Shown: piece by piece, positions 25,235 through 35,437 of the stretch | Layout of the letters: each line of letters begins with the position of its first letter | Position numbering within the stretch: the stretch's first letter is position 1 | NCBI GenBank assembly: GCA_018435665.1 | Contig: JAHDND010000053.1 | Coordinates: 1-52,107, forward strand | DNA: 52,107 bases | From: Candidatus Thiosymbion sp. | GTDB taxonomy: Bacteria; Pseudomonadota; Gammaproteobacteria; Chromatiales; Chromatiaceae | Reading direction: 5' to 3' | Notes under the pieces: generated by a model | Database searches by the model: none | Seen by the model: the letters and a program-made list of their open reading frames with translations, nothing else | Told to the model about the DNA's origin: nothing | Position numbers and translations under genes: made by a program

Positions 25235-26503
25235 ATGCCTAAGCTGCTGTTCCTGGCTTACGCCTTCCCGCCCTCGCCGGCGATCGGGGCGGTGCGCGCC
25301 TGGTCGATGGCGAAATATCTGGGCCGTCTGGGCTGGGACATCACCGTGGTGACGCCACGCCCCGTCGCGGGCTTCAGTGCCGAGGTTCTGTCTAGGGTGG
25401 ATGAGGATTGTCGCCAGGAAGGTATCGCGCGGCTTTTCGCCGGGCGTCAGGTTTGGGTGAACGCCAACGCCACCCTTTTGGGGCAGCCGGGGACCTGGCT
25501 GAGACAACTCCCGACGCGGGTCCTTGGTCGCCTATGGCGCGCCCTGGGAATCGGCTGGGATGAAGTCTGGGCGGGAGCCTCCAACCGGGTGCTGGCCAGG
25601 CTCAAGCTGGGCAGCGTTGATCTGGTCCTGGCCACCGGGTCACCCTTCAGTAGCTTTGTCGTCGCCCGGAGGGTTGCACGGAAACTGGGCGTCCCCTACG
25701 TTCTCGACTACCGGGACCCCTGGACCCTCAATACCCTACGCAGCCGGCCCTGGCCAACCCCGGTGCGCCGTCTGGAACGGGCTATCTTGCGGGATGCCGC
25801 CCTCACGCTGATGGTCTCGCCCTCCCAGGCCGCCGCCCAAGCCCAGGCCTTTGGCATGGTCAAGCCACCTTTGGTGATCACCAATGGTTATGACCCTGAA
25901 CAACTGGCCGGTGTCACTGCCCGTCCCTTCGACCATTTCGCGCTGGTTTATGCCGGGGAGTTCTACACGGGACAACGAGAAATCGATCCCGTCCTGTTGG
26001 CCCTGAAACGCGTGCGGGAGATGATGCCGGGAACGCGCTTGCCGATCCGCCTGCATTACTACGGCGGCGCCGCCCAGCAGGTCCGGGTAAAGTCACAGCA
26101 ATATGGGGTGAAAGACCTGGTGGCGTGTCATGGCCGAGTCAGCCGCATAGAAGCCCTGGCGGCGATCAAGGGCAGCGATATCACCGTCGTCATTGCCGGC
26201 ATTGCCGACACCGCCAATCAGATCGAACGGGGCATTGTTACCGGCAAACTCTTCGAGCCTTTGGGGCTGGGCGTGAGGATTCTGCTCATCGCCCCCGAGG
26301 CGAACGATGCGGCGTCGATGGTGGAAGTTAGTGGGGCTGGAAAAAGCTTCCGGGCATCAGATACCGATGCGATGGCCGACTGGCTGGTTGAATGCGCTAG
26401 CCTGCGGGGCTATCAGGGGTATTCACCCCCGGTCAAGTATGCCTGGATGGCCTTGGCTAAGAGACTTGATGATTGGCTGAATGCATATCAGCCACCCTGT
26501 TGA
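25235..26503 (+). CDS. GT4-type glycosyltransferase
   Basis: A 422-residue GT-B fold glycosyltransferase. The N-terminal domain opens with LLFLAYAFPPSPAIGAVRA, a pattern of glycan-locus GT4 proteins, and contains VLDYRDPWTLN. The C-terminal nucleotide-sugar domain has LVYAGEFY and KLFEPLGLGVRILLIAPE, the position of the family Glu-x7-Glu. It adds a sugar of unknown identity to the lipid-linked repeat unit on the cytoplasmic side. It follows wecB by 12 bases. Confidence 0.82.
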   Translation: MPKLLFLAYAFPPSPAIGAVRAWSMAKYLGRLGWDITVVTPRPVAGFSAEVLSRVDEDCRQEGIARLFAGRQVWVNANATLLGQPGTWLRQLPTRVLGRLWRALGIGWDEVWAGASNRVLARLKLGSVDLVLATGSPFSSFVVARRVARKLGVPYVLDYRDPWTLNTLRSRPWPTPVRRLERAILRDAALTLMVSPSQAAAQAQAFGMVKPPLVITNGYDPEQLAGVTARPFDHFALVYAGEFYTGQREIDPVLLALKRVREMMPGTRLPIRLHYYGGAAQQVRVKSQQYGVKDLVACHGRVSRIEALAAIKGSDITVVIAGIADTANQIERGIVTGKLFEPLGLGVRILLIAPEANDAASMVEVSGAGKSFRASDTDAMADWLVECASLRGYQGYSPPVKYAWMALAKRLDDWLNAYQPPC

Positions 26504-26543
26504 ATGCTCCAACGATAAGCAGAATTTTTTTTTAAGTAAAACT

Positions 26544-27788
26544 ATGCTAGTTATCCGTAGATTATCCGTAAAATTGGCTTTTCTTTGGTCATTTTATTTT
26601 TTTGCTGCCTTCACGTTCGGGCGTAATCCGGATTACACGCAACCCATAATTTGGGGCGGCATCAGTCTACTGATGATAATTACCCTCAAGTTATATCTAA
26701 ATAAAAATCCAAAAATCCCAGCCGAGGCAATTATACTATTCGCTTTAATGGCGTGGTCATTAACCGGCTTTATTGTTTTAGATGATCTTGACTTATATTT
26801 AAAAAACCTGAGATTTCTTGTTCAATACTTAATTGTTATGATTGTTTTTAGTTTTGCTATCAAGACTTCAGGTAATGTAACCTGGTTTTGTTGGGCCTTA
26901 ATTGGCACCTCAATTTATAACGTTATATTTGGAATCTTGCTACCTTCAGAATATTCGCCTAATTATGCTCTTGAAGTTGAAAGAACAGCAGGGCTATTTG
27001 ATAACGCTAACGGATTAGGCATGATCACTGCCTATGGTGTATTTGGCGCGTTGGCATTAATTGGTAATCCAAAGCGATGTGGTTCCATTAAGCGCGGCTT
27101 TTTAATTAGTGCTATCGCCATTTCCATGATCGGAGTCCTTGCATCTGCTTCTAGAACTGGATTGTTGGCAGCCACTTTTTTTATAGCGGCATGGTCATTG
27201 CTCTGCCTGGATAGTAAAGCCAACTCAAAAGTAGTCATAGTAACTACTGCACTCATGGGTCTAATATTTTATATATCCTCATCATGGATTATAGACGAAA
27301 CAATAATGGGTCAAAGATTGTTGGCCTTACAAGGGGCTGATGATCGAAGCTCGCATATAGAACGATTTGAACTAATATTAAATGGTATAGAGTTAGCAAC
27401 TACTTATCCCTTTGGGATAGGATTGGGTCAGTTTGTGTTCCACTCACGGCTTGGTTATGTTGGGCATAGCGATTTCGCAGAATTGGTTGGTGCTACTGGA
27501 TTTGTCGGTATCTTCATATACTATTTAATGTACTATGTTCTATGGCGCAGAATAACAAAAGTTTTGAGATTTTGTAATTTATCTTATGTAATTTATTGGT
27601 GTAACATAGCGCGGACAATTCTTCTTACAATCTTTGTTGTTGGAATTACATCAAGGCCCAATTACACGTTTATGGATGTTTGGCTGTTATTTGGATATGT
27701 ACTTGGAGTTGGATTATGGGCAGAGTCAATGATTGGTGTAAATGGAAAAATCAAAAAAAACAACGAACATTTATCTGAAGATCAATAA
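26544..27788 (+). CDS. O-antigen polymerase/ligase-like membrane protein
   Basis: A ~414-residue protein with about ten or more membrane helices and a large periplasmic loop near residues 230-300. The segment GLFDNANGLGMITAYG, then SASRTGLLAATFF and FGIGLGQFVF, is typical of the Wzy/WaaL (O-antigen ligase) superfamily. With one flippase in the locus it is most likely the repeat-unit polymerase. The frame opens earlier, at ATG 26481, overlapping the glycosyltransferase gene; ATG 26544 just before the first hydrophobic stretch is preferred but has no clear ribosome site. The gene is very AT-rich, unlike the genes before it. Confidence 0.8.
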   Translation: MLVIRRLSVKLAFLWSFYFFAAFTFGRNPDYTQPIIWGGISLLMIITLKLYLNKNPKIPAEAIILFALMAWSLTGFIVLDDLDLYLKNLRFLVQYLIVMIVFSFAIKTSGNVTWFCWALIGTSIYNVIFGILLPSEYSPNYALEVERTAGLFDNANGLGMITAYGVFGALALIGNPKRCGSIKRGFLISAIAISMIGVLASASRTGLLAATFFIAAWSLLCLDSKANSKVVIVTTALMGLIFYISSSWIIDETIMGQRLLALQGADDRSSHIERFELILNGIELATTYPFGIGLGQFVFHSRLGYVGHSDFAELVGATGFVGIFIYYLMYYVLWRRITKVLRFCNLSYVIYWCNIARTILLTIFVVGITSRPNYTFMDVWLLFGYVLGVGLWAESMIGVNGKIKKNNEHLSEDQ

Positions 27789-27852
27789 AGGATTTCGGCA
27801 GATGAACTTGGTTTTGACGATTAATAGACATGAGCGATAGAGTTTCGATACG

Positions 27853-29202
27853 ATGATTACCCAACCTCAGAATTATCAACGCCGCAATAAGTTGGCAGAT
27901 GCTTTTTCAGATATTATTCTGCTCCCCGCATTGAATGTAAGAAGTGGATTTAAAGCCGGGTATAACCTGCATAATTTGAAAAAAAGCGAATGGTGGCCGC
28001 GGGAAAGCATCGAAAATTTACAGCATTCAAAACTTAAGTCGTTGCTGTCTACAGCCTATGAAAATGTTCCATTTTATAGATCACAGATTAAGCACCAGAG
28101 ATCTGGCGCGCGTGCTAACAATGCCCGTGAAATTCTTGCTCAATTACCAATTTTGACGAAAAATGATATAAGAAGTGCAGGCGATAGTCTTAGAGACACA
28201 CAATTTAAGCAGGTCTTTAAGGCAACCACCGGAGGCACAACGGGTGAACCTCTTGTTATTTGGCGCAATCGAGATGCCGTCTCCATTGCAGAAGCTCTAT
28301 TGTGGAGAGGGAAGGGTTGGGCAGGTATAAAGCCTTGGCACAAGGAAGTGCATGTATTTGATTTTGGAAAAGGGACATGGTATGGCCGGTTACGAATGCG
28401 GCTTCTTAGAAAATGGGCGGTAGATGCTTTTCCAACAGATCCAAAGGTCCGGCGCGATATAGTTAACTTGATATCAAGTGTACGGCCAAGGGCTGTAGAG
28501 GGATTTGTGACGGGTTTGTTGAAATTGGCAGGTGAAAAAAACCTGCAAACACAGGATCTAGTCGCCGTTTTTACTACCGGTGAAATGTTATATGAATCGC
28601 AAAAAACTGCACTATCTGAGGCATTTTTATCGCCTGTGTATTCTTACTATGGCAGTAATGAGATCAATTCAATAGCTTTTGAATGTGAGTATGGCACAAA
28701 GCATGTTTCAGATGAACATGTTATTGTTGAGGTGGTCAATGAGCAGGGACAAGCCGTATGGGACCAGCCCGGCAGATTACTCGTAACCGATCTTGATAAT
28801 TATGCCATGCCCTTAATTCGCTACGATCTGGGTGATATTGCCACACTGACAACCGAAACCTGTCGATGTGGTCGTCATTTGATGGTATTAAAAGAACTAC
28901 ATGGACGCCGACAAGATTCTATAAAAAATAATGAAGGGGAACAATTGAGTGCCACGTATTTTGCTGGGCAATTTAAAGAACTAAAGTTTACGGGCCAGAT
29001 TCAGCTAGTACAGCATGATTTGTACTCAGTTGAAATATTGTACGAAGGGGATGAAAAGAAAGCCGCGGCAGAATTGGATTGCGTGGCAACAACGATACAA
29101 TCGAAATTGGGGCAAAAAATGAAGGTATGGGCAACAAAAGTTGATAAGATTCCTTTAACTCCATCAGGAAAATGTTTGCTCATAAGGGGAATTAAGACAT
29201 AG
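27853..29202 (+). CDS. CapK/phenylacetate-CoA-ligase-like adenylate-forming enzyme
   Basis: A 449-residue member of the adenylate-forming superfamily. The phosphate loop TTGGTTGEP follows a PaaK-like N-terminus, with YSYYGSNEINSIAFECEYG as the A5-like motif and IRYDLGDIA as the A7-like motif. A CRCGRH segment and a small C-terminal lid ending in LTPSGKCLL complete the pattern. CapK-like proteins occur in capsule loci with unproven function, probably activating a carboxylic acid for sugar acylation. AT-rich like the preceding Wzy-like gene, it may have arrived together with it. Confidence 0.83.
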   Translation: MITQPQNYQRRNKLADAFSDIILLPALNVRSGFKAGYNLHNLKKSEWWPRESIENLQHSKLKSLLSTAYENVPFYRSQIKHQRSGARANNAREILAQLPILTKNDIRSAGDSLRDTQFKQVFKATTGGTTGEPLVIWRNRDAVSIAEALLWRGKGWAGIKPWHKEVHVFDFGKGTWYGRLRMRLLRKWAVDAFPTDPKVRRDIVNLISSVRPRAVEGFVTGLLKLAGEKNLQTQDLVAVFTTGEMLYESQKTALSEAFLSPVYSYYGSNEINSIAFECEYGTKHVSDEHVIVEVVNEQGQAVWDQPGRLLVTDLDNYAMPLIRYDLGDIATLTTETCRCGRHLMVLKELHGRRQDSIKNNEGEQLSATYFAGQFKELKFTGQIQLVQHDLYSVEILYEGDEKKAAAELDCVATTIQSKLGQKMKVWATKVDKIPLTPSGKCLLIRGIKT

Positions 29203-29241
29203 TTTTTTTTCATTTTGTAATTTCATGCTCTGGAGGGTGCG

Positions 29242-30108
29242 ATGATAAGTGAAGAAGTATTTGCCAGGGAAGATCTGCGATTAGGTAAATCTGTGCATTA
29301 TCACGACGGCATATGGTGGGTGAAAACGGCTCCATTTTATTATAAGCCAATCAATGAATTCCATCCCATGCCACCCAAGAGCGCGAAACCTCATCCTCTG
29401 CGCGCATTGATGGGTTACTCGCATCAGGTATCTGATCATTCTCAAGCGACGCGCCATCTAAGGTACAACGTCCTGCAAGGTGATGACCTTAGGACATTTT
29501 CACTAGAGCATTTGCCCTCACCTAAAAGGCGGGTTGTACGCCAAGGTATCAAAAACTGTCGCGTCGAGCATGTGACTAATATAGGGCCATTGCTGGAAGG
29601 GATCAAAAGCATCAACATCTCTCAAGCGTTACGTTTTGAAGCTACGGACGGCAAGGGGGATTTCCTGCCGGCAGACTATTATAAAAAACATACACCAAAA
29701 TGGCGTGAAGATATGTTGAAGATATTCCGTCATCCGGGACATTGGTTCATGGGCGCGTTTGTGGGGGATAAACTGGCGGCCTATGTCGATTTGATTCAAA
29801 TCGAAGAAACCTGGATGTTCGGCGCGGTGAAGAGCAGCGATGATTATCTGTCCTTTCGGCCAGTGGACGCGCTCTATTTCACTATTCTGACCATGGCGTC
29901 GCATTGTCCAGATTGCAATCGCGTGGTGAATGGCGGCGGCGATGAACGCGAGAGTCTGACACGCTTTAAATCACAGTTTTTGCTGAAATCCGTTTTGTGC
30001 CCTTACTACAGTCGTACCCTGTTACCGATGGAGAAGCTGCGCCAACTACGCAAGTTGATCAAGCATCCCAATTCTGGACGCTTACCGTTTCAAGCAACTC
30101 GGAAATAG
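29242..30108 (+). CDS. GNAT/FemAB-like acyltransferase, putative
   Basis: A 288-residue soluble protein. The C-terminal half has the alternating strand and helix pattern of a GNAT-fold transferase (WFMGAFVGDKLAAYVDLIQI, then TWMFGAVKSSDDYL, then PVDALYFTILTMA). The N-terminal half is not recognisable. A good ribosome site GGAGG precedes ATG 29242. Lying directly after a CapK-like activating enzyme, it could transfer an activated acyl group to a sugar. Assignment to GNAT is tentative. Confidence 0.55.
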   Translation: MISEEVFAREDLRLGKSVHYHDGIWWVKTAPFYYKPINEFHPMPPKSAKPHPLRALMGYSHQVSDHSQATRHLRYNVLQGDDLRTFSLEHLPSPKRRVVRQGIKNCRVEHVTNIGPLLEGIKSINISQALRFEATDGKGDFLPADYYKKHTPKWREDMLKIFRHPGHWFMGAFVGDKLAAYVDLIQIEETWMFGAVKSSDDYLSFRPVDALYFTILTMASHCPDCNRVVNGGGDERESLTRFKSQFLLKSVLCPYYSRTLLPMEKLRQLRKLIKHPNSGRLPFQATRK

Positions 30109-30113
30109 CCCGT

Positions 30114-32045
30114 ATGTGTGGTATAGCCGGTCTCATGGATTTTTCGCGGCATGGCTCCATTCAGGACAGCCTCCGCGCGATGTCCACCTTGGCTGCCCAT
30201 CGTGGGCCGGATGATGAAGGTATTGTCCTGTTCGGAAGCGATGGTCGTTGTTATTCGGGAAATAATTTGCAGGGACAAAGCGACGCGTTTTGCACCGTGG
30301 GACTCGGTCACCGCCGACTCTCCATCATTGATTTGAGCCCAGCCGGACATCAGCCGATGAGTGATGCGTCCGGGCGCTACTGGATCGTCTACAACGGCGA
30401 GGTGTATAACTATCTGGAACTGAAGGCAGAGTTGCAACAGTCAGGTAGATCCTTCCAGACGCGGACCGACACCGAGGTGATACTTCAAGCCTTCATTACG
30501 TGGGGTCCGCAATGCTTGCGACGCTTCAATGGTATGTGGGCGTTTGCTATTTATGACCGCGTGGCGCTAAGGCTTTTTTGCGCGCGGGATCGCTTTGGTG
30601 TTAAGCCTTTTCATTATGCCAGCGCGAACGGACAGTTCGCGTTTGCCTCCGAGGTTAAGCAATTGCTGGCGCTGCCCTGGGTGGGGGCTGACGCCAATCG
30701 GGATCGCCTTGCCGATTTTTTCCTCTGGGGCTTTGAACAGCATACCGACGAAACCTATTTTCACCAGGTGCGCTGCCTGCCGGCCTCCCATTACATGGAA
30801 CTGACCCAGGATGACATCGAGCGCGGTCGTTGCGAACCCAAGCGGTACTGGACCCCGGGTCAGGACGAGACCCTGGACGAACGTCAGGCGATTACCGCCT
30901 TTCGGGATCTGCTCGCGGACTCAGTACGCCTGCGGCTCCGAAGCGACGTGCCGGTCGGTGTCACCCTCTCTGGCGGGCTCGATTCCTCCAGCGTGGTGTG
31001 CCTGGCCGGCGAACTCCGGGGGGCCGGTGGGTCACAATCCCCGCTCGATGCCTTTAATGTTGAGTTCGAGGGTGCGGCCTATTCGGAGAGGGACTATGCC
31101 GAGGCTGCGGCCAGCAAGGCAGGCGCCCGTACTATCGTGCTCCGACCGGGCCAGGCCGATCTCAGGCGCGATTGGGAGAAGTTTGTTTGGCACATGGAAG
31201 GGCTTTTTGAAACTTTATCATTTTTCTCGAATTATCAGATCTATCGATTGATTCGCGAGGATGGTATCTCGGTAGTATTGAGCGGCCAGGGCGGCGATGA
31301 ACTGTTGCTCGGCTATGAACGCTATCGTACCTATCATGCGCTTTTCAAACTCAGAAAAATGAGTTTCATGGCGGCGGTGAGGGAGGCCATGGCAGCGCGC
31401 AGCCATGCCAATATGCCTCTCACAAAACAAATCGCCTACGGCCTTTACTTTACACTGCCGGTGTTGCGAGCGATTCATCGCCGTCGCTTGATGAGGCCAA
31501 TACTCAATCATGATTTTTTCATGGAATATAGCGGGAGAACTGAGCTACTTCGTTGTTCCATGCTGCATCGGGACCGCTATGCCCTGCAGTGGAATGAGTA
31601 TTACCATTACCAGCTTCCGCATCTACTCCATCATGAAGACTCTGTTTCCATGGCTCATTCTGTCGAGACCCGTCTGCCCTTCCTGGACTATCGTTTACTA
31701 GAGTTGATCCTTGGGCAATCGACCGATTTGTTATTTCGTGATGGCTGGTCCAAATACATCCTGCGTCAGGCGATGGATGGAATTTTGCCCGATCAGGTGC
31801 GGAACCGAACCGATAAGATGGGCTATGAAACCCCAACTGGTTCTCTGATCCGGCAAAACCGCGATCTCTTTCTTCCCTTGCTGGCCCGCCACCGCGATGA
31901 CACCGTGCTTGATGTGCCGGCCATTGAGCGCCGGTTTGAATCGGCTGAGTTCGACCAACGCTTACTTTGTGGTGTCGTAAGTTACCTGAGCTGGAAGGAG
32001 GCTTTCACCGTTGGCAATCTTGATAGGCAAGCTTGCTCAACATGA
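30114..32045 (+). CDS. asnB: Asparagine synthase (glutamine-hydrolysing)
   Basis: A 643-residue enzyme of the AsnB family. The N-terminal class II glutaminase domain starts MCGIAG with catalytic Cys2, then AAHRGPDDEG and GLGHRRLSIIDLSPAGHQPM. The C-terminal synthetase domain has the PP-loop SGGLDSS at 286-292 and the GQGGDELLLGY motif. In glycan loci such enzymes often amidate a uronic acid or other carboxyl group of the polysaccharide rather than free aspartate. The ATG at 30114 follows the previous stop by 5 bases and is fixed by the catalytic Cys. It overlaps the next glycosyltransferase gene by four bases. Unlike the protein at 4751-6388, both active sites are intact. Confidence 0.9.
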   Translation: MCGIAGLMDFSRHGSIQDSLRAMSTLAAHRGPDDEGIVLFGSDGRCYSGNNLQGQSDAFCTVGLGHRRLSIIDLSPAGHQPMSDASGRYWIVYNGEVYNYLELKAELQQSGRSFQTRTDTEVILQAFITWGPQCLRRFNGMWAFAIYDRVALRLFCARDRFGVKPFHYASANGQFAFASEVKQLLALPWVGADANRDRLADFFLWGFEQHTDETYFHQVRCLPASHYMELTQDDIERGRCEPKRYWTPGQDETLDERQAITAFRDLLADSVRLRLRSDVPVGVTLSGGLDSSSVVCLAGELRGAGGSQSPLDAFNVEFEGAAYSERDYAEAAASKAGARTIVLRPGQADLRRDWEKFVWHMEGLFETLSFFSNYQIYRLIREDGISVVLSGQGGDELLLGYERYRTYHALFKLRKMSFMAAVREAMAARSHANMPLTKQIAYGLYFTLPVLRAIHRRRLMRPILNHDFFMEYSGRTELLRCSMLHRDRYALQWNEYYHYQLPHLLHHEDSVSMAHSVETRLPFLDYRLLELILGQSTDLLFRDGWSKYILRQAMDGILPDQVRNRTDKMGYETPTGSLIRQNRDLFLPLLARHRDDTVLDVPAIERRFESAEFDQRLLCGVVSYLSWKEAFTVGNLDRQACST

Positions 32046-33259
32046 AGATTATTTTGCTGGTTAATGGGTTCCCCGATGCCCAGAGGCCGAACAGTAGCGT
32101 ATTCAATCTCCGGACTGCCACAGAACTGGCCAAACGCGTTGATTTGACTGTCGTTGTTCCTAGGGCCATCAGGCCCGGAAGGTCGCTGGTCGCGGTGGAA
32201 CAAGGGGACGGTTTCAAAGTTGTTTGTGTTTCCGGTCCAGTTGTACCGAGGGCACCTTGCCTCACTCTGAGGCTCTACCGGCCCTTTGTCGCCCCGCTAC
32301 TGGCACCCTATCTAAGGGAGGCGGATATCGTCCATTCTGTGGGCGCTGAGTTCGCGGGTCTGCTCGCGGGGGGGCTCCGACAAAATCACCGTTATCTCCA
32401 TGTGTTGCAAATCATCAATGATCTGCGCCACCTCAAAAGGCCCCCCTTTGCTAGATACCCCTATTTGGCGACTTTGCGCCACCATCTCCATGGCATCGTG
32501 TGCAATAGTCGTATGCTTGAAGAGGCCGCCCGCCTGTACTTTCCCCAGATTCGCAACATAAGAACTGCCTATCGGGGCACCGATCTCGAACTTTTCGCGC
32601 CGGAAACGCCGGGCAGCAAAACCCTCAATAATCTGGAACCGATGCGATTCCTATACCTGGGCGGATTACCCCTATACCCTGACCGGACCTTTGGTGTGAA
32701 CACCAAGGGGGGCGTCACGCTGATGGAGGCCTGGAAGCTAGGGGAAGAGGCTTTTCACCGTACCGGTAGCACCCTGTTCTTCGGTGGGCCGTGCAGTACA
32801 TCGGAGCAGGCCCGTGCGTGGGTCGATAGCCTCCGCTATCCGGAAGCAGTCCATCTCGGAGGTATAGTGCCGCCTCGGGAAGTGGCAGATCACTTGCGCG
32901 CGGCTGGCTTGGTCCTGATCCCCAGCCTGGAAGAGGGATGTCCTAACCTAGCCTTCGAAGCGCTGGCTAGTGGGAAGCCAATTCTCGCCAGTGACATTGG
33001 CCCATTGATGGAGGTCGTTGCTCATGGCGAGAGCGGTTTAACCGTACCGGCTGAAAACGCGGTGGCGCTCAAGAATGCCATGGTGGATTATTCAAGGCCT
33101 GAACGGAGAGAGGAAATCCATTACATGGGACTCGCGGCCCGCCAACGGGCGGAGCGGCTTTTCGATCATCGGAAATACGCTCAGACACTCGTGGCCCTCT
33201 ACGATGAACTGATGTTTGCCCGCAGGCAGCAGGAAAATTATGAAAAATCGATTGCTTGA
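32042..33259 (+). CDS. GT4-type glycosyltransferase
   Basis: A 405-residue GT-B glycosyltransferase. It begins MKIILLVNGFPDAQRPNSSVF and contains FLYLGGLPLYPD at the domain junction. The C-terminal EEGCPNLAFEALASGKPILA is the classic GT4 Glu-x7-Glu region that grips the nucleotide sugar. ATG 32042 overlaps the asnB stop. Its 3' end overlaps the methyltransferase gene by 20 bases. Confidence 0.87.
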   Translation: MKIILLVNGFPDAQRPNSSVFNLRTATELAKRVDLTVVVPRAIRPGRSLVAVEQGDGFKVVCVSGPVVPRAPCLTLRLYRPFVAPLLAPYLREADIVHSVGAEFAGLLAGGLRQNHRYLHVLQIINDLRHLKRPPFARYPYLATLRHHLHGIVCNSRMLEEAARLYFPQIRNIRTAYRGTDLELFAPETPGSKTLNNLEPMRFLYLGGLPLYPDRTFGVNTKGGVTLMEAWKLGEEAFHRTGSTLFFGGPCSTSEQARAWVDSLRYPEAVHLGGIVPPREVADHLRAAGLVLIPSLEEGCPNLAFEALASGKPILASDIGPLMEVVAHGESGLTVPAENAVALKNAMVDYSRPERREEIHYMGLAARQRAERLFDHRKYAQTLVALYDELMFARRQQENYEKSIA

Positions 33260-34349
33260 GCGTATTTGCTGTCCGAAGTGTAATGGCCATTTGACCCCAG
33301 CCGTTTTCGCGTCTGACACTGATGGTAATATTCAAGACGGAATCCTGGTCTGTCGACCCTGCGCCCTGCGCTTCCCTGTAGCGAACGGTATCCCCGTTTT
33401 TCTGCTGTTTCGGACGGGATTTCACGCTGAATTTGAGAAGCGGTTTCAGTCGCAACTTGCCGAGTATTCCAACGTGAGATGGCCATCCGAACCTCCAGGA
33501 CCCGGAGAAGCGGAGGTGCAAGATACTTTTACGGAGGAGTGGGAACCCATCGCCAGGGATGACGACGATCTCACGTTTACCTACACAACAGATGATCTTG
33601 TCAAGCTTAACCGGTCCGTATGGTTGAAATGGGTGCCAAACCAGGAGACTGAAATCCAATCGACTCTGGTCGTGGGTTGCGGGGGTGGGAAAGAAGTTCT
33701 TGCCCTCTCCAAGGTCCTGGATACTTCCGAGATCATCGCGATTGATATCAATCTGGCTGTTCTCCAAAACGGACCCAGGTTGCAGAAGGAACCAGGTATT
33801 CACGTCGTCGTGTGTTCTCTCTTCAGCCTACCGTTTCGCGAAAGTTCGTTTGACCTCGTCTACAGCCAAGGGGTCATTCATCATAACGTGTCTACAAAAG
33901 CTGCCTTCGATTCAATCTCACGCTATGTACGCCGTGGAGGCTTCTTGTTCGTTTGGGTTTACGGCCTTGACGACCACTTGGTATTAAAAGGGGGTATTGG
34001 ATTCCTTTCACGTGTGGCCTGGTGGGTGGAAAAAATCTTCAGACCGATCATTAGCCGAAGTCCACGAGGATTCCGTGAATTATTCTTTTGGATCATTGGG
34101 GTTATTTTGCACCCCCTTGTCTTGCTTCGGGTCCGTAACCAAAAAAGCTGGACCATAAAGAATACGATCCATGGTCTCAAGGACTGGCTTTCACCCCGTT
34201 ACGCCCACGAGCATAGTTTTAACGAAGTGATCGAGTGGTACGAGCGCAGCGGTTACCAGATCATCGACGTCCATTCAGCGGCGGCGTATCGTGATTTGTT
34301 TCAGAAAAGGCTTTGGGGCGTGGGGATGACAGGCGCGAGACTGAGTTAA
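33240..34349 (+). CDS. SAM-dependent methyltransferase with Trm112-like zinc domain
   Basis: A 369-residue protein. The N-terminus (about 7-55) is a Trm112-like zinc ribbon with CPKC and CRPC pairs and the tail RFPVANGIPVFL. A class I methyltransferase domain follows with motif I LVVGCGGGKE, acidic IAIDIN and motif IV FDLVYSQGVIHH. A hydrophobic stretch near 285-310 (FFWIIGVILHPLVLL) suggests membrane association. Such two-domain proteins methylate sugars or lipid-linked glycans. AGGA before ATG 33240 supports this start over GTG 33216. Confidence 0.82.
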   Translation: MKNRLLERICCPKCNGHLTPAVFASDTDGNIQDGILVCRPCALRFPVANGIPVFLLFRTGFHAEFEKRFQSQLAEYSNVRWPSEPPGPGEAEVQDTFTEEWEPIARDDDDLTFTYTTDDLVKLNRSVWLKWVPNQETEIQSTLVVGCGGGKEVLALSKVLDTSEIIAIDINLAVLQNGPRLQKEPGIHVVVCSLFSLPFRESSFDLVYSQGVIHHNVSTKAAFDSISRYVRRGGFLFVWVYGLDDHLVLKGGIGFLSRVAWWVEKIFRPIISRSPRGFRELFFWIIGVILHPLVLLRVRNQKSWTIKNTIHGLKDWLSPRYAHEHSFNEVIEWYERSGYQIIDVHSAAAYRDLFQKRLWGVGMTGARLS

Positions 34350-34428
34350 GAGGATGTCACACAGGTTAGGTTATGGGTATGTATAGCCAAGGATTCTCTA
34401 TAGCTAGCGGACATCATGTGAAGGGCAA

Positions 34429-35421
34429 ATGCATGTTGGCGTTTGGTCCAACAACATGAAAATTCGACCCTTAGAACCTTCTGAACGATCCGCCTACGAT
34501 GTGTTGGCCCGCCGCCACGGAACCCTATTTAACACCACGGAATGGTTGGTGATGTTTGGCGAGCAAATTAAGGTGCTGGGCATTTTCGACAACGGCCATA
34601 ACCTAGTGGGAGGTGTGTCGCTCTATCAGGATCGACGGTGGGGCTTGAAAATACTGCGCCAAGCGCCGTTTTCCCCAACTTGTGGTCCTTTTATGCAGGT
34701 GAGGGCAAGAAACACAGTTGCTGTCATCGAAGAGCGGCGAAAAGTGATGGATTGCCTCGTTGATTATCTAAACGAGGAAGCGCCAGTACTTTGTATGCTA
34801 TCTCTGGACAAAAATATTACGGATGCGCTCCCTTTCTACTGGCAGGGGTACAAGGTTGTCTTGAATTATACTTATCTGATAGATTTAACCTTGCCTTTGG
34901 ATCAAATTAATAAAAATATGTCCCCGACCCGCCGGAACGATATGACTAAGGCGATCCGGGATGGATTGATTGTGCGACAACTCATGGACTACAAAACGGT
35001 CCGTCATTTGGTGCTTGCCACCTTTGATCGTCAACGCAAATCCGTGAATGATACCTATTTGGAGGCCATCCTTTTCCGCTATGCTCATTCCACCAACAGC
35101 TTTGCGTTCAGTACCTACCAGGGCAATGAGCCAATTGCCGCCTGTTTTGTGGTGCATGACACGGAGACAGCCTATTACTTGCTTGGTGGTTACAACGAGG
35201 AAAAACGACACCATGGGGCCGGTGCATTAGCGCTGTTTGAAGCGATAAAGCACGCCCAGAAGCTCGGGTTGAAAAGATTTGATTTTGAAGGGTCAGTGAT
35301 TCCTGATATAGAGCGTTATTTCCGAGGGTTTGGTGGGCAATTGATACCTTATCTTACCGTCAACAAGGCCTGGCTGCCTATTGAACTCGCGCTCAAATTC
35401 ATCAAACGGAATACATTTTGA
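34429..35421 (+). CDS. FemAB/GNAT-like acyltransferase
   Basis: A 330-residue protein of the FemAB-type (GNAT fold) acyltransferases common in capsule and exopolysaccharide loci. Supporting segments are PSERSAYDVLARRHGTLFNT at the start, AFSTYQGNEPIAACFVVHD and ETAYYLLGGYNEE, then GAGALALFEAIKHAQKLG with FDFEGSVIPDIERYFRGFG near the end. These enzymes attach amino-acid or acyl groups. A 79-base gap separates it from the methyltransferase. ATG 34429 follows AAGGG closely; ATG 34456 (MKIRPL) is an alternative. Confidence 0.75.
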   Translation: MHVGVWSNNMKIRPLEPSERSAYDVLARRHGTLFNTTEWLVMFGEQIKVLGIFDNGHNLVGGVSLYQDRRWGLKILRQAPFSPTCGPFMQVRARNTVAVIEERRKVMDCLVDYLNEEAPVLCMLSLDKNITDALPFYWQGYKVVLNYTYLIDLTLPLDQINKNMSPTRRNDMTKAIRDGLIVRQLMDYKTVRHLVLATFDRQRKSVNDTYLEAILFRYAHSTNSFAFSTYQGNEPIAACFVVHDTETAYYLLGGYNEEKRHHGAGALALFEAIKHAQKLGLKRFDFEGSVIPDIERYFRGFGGQLIPYLTVNKAWLPIELALKFIKRNTF

Positions 35422-35437
35422 GTTGAGAATAACTGTC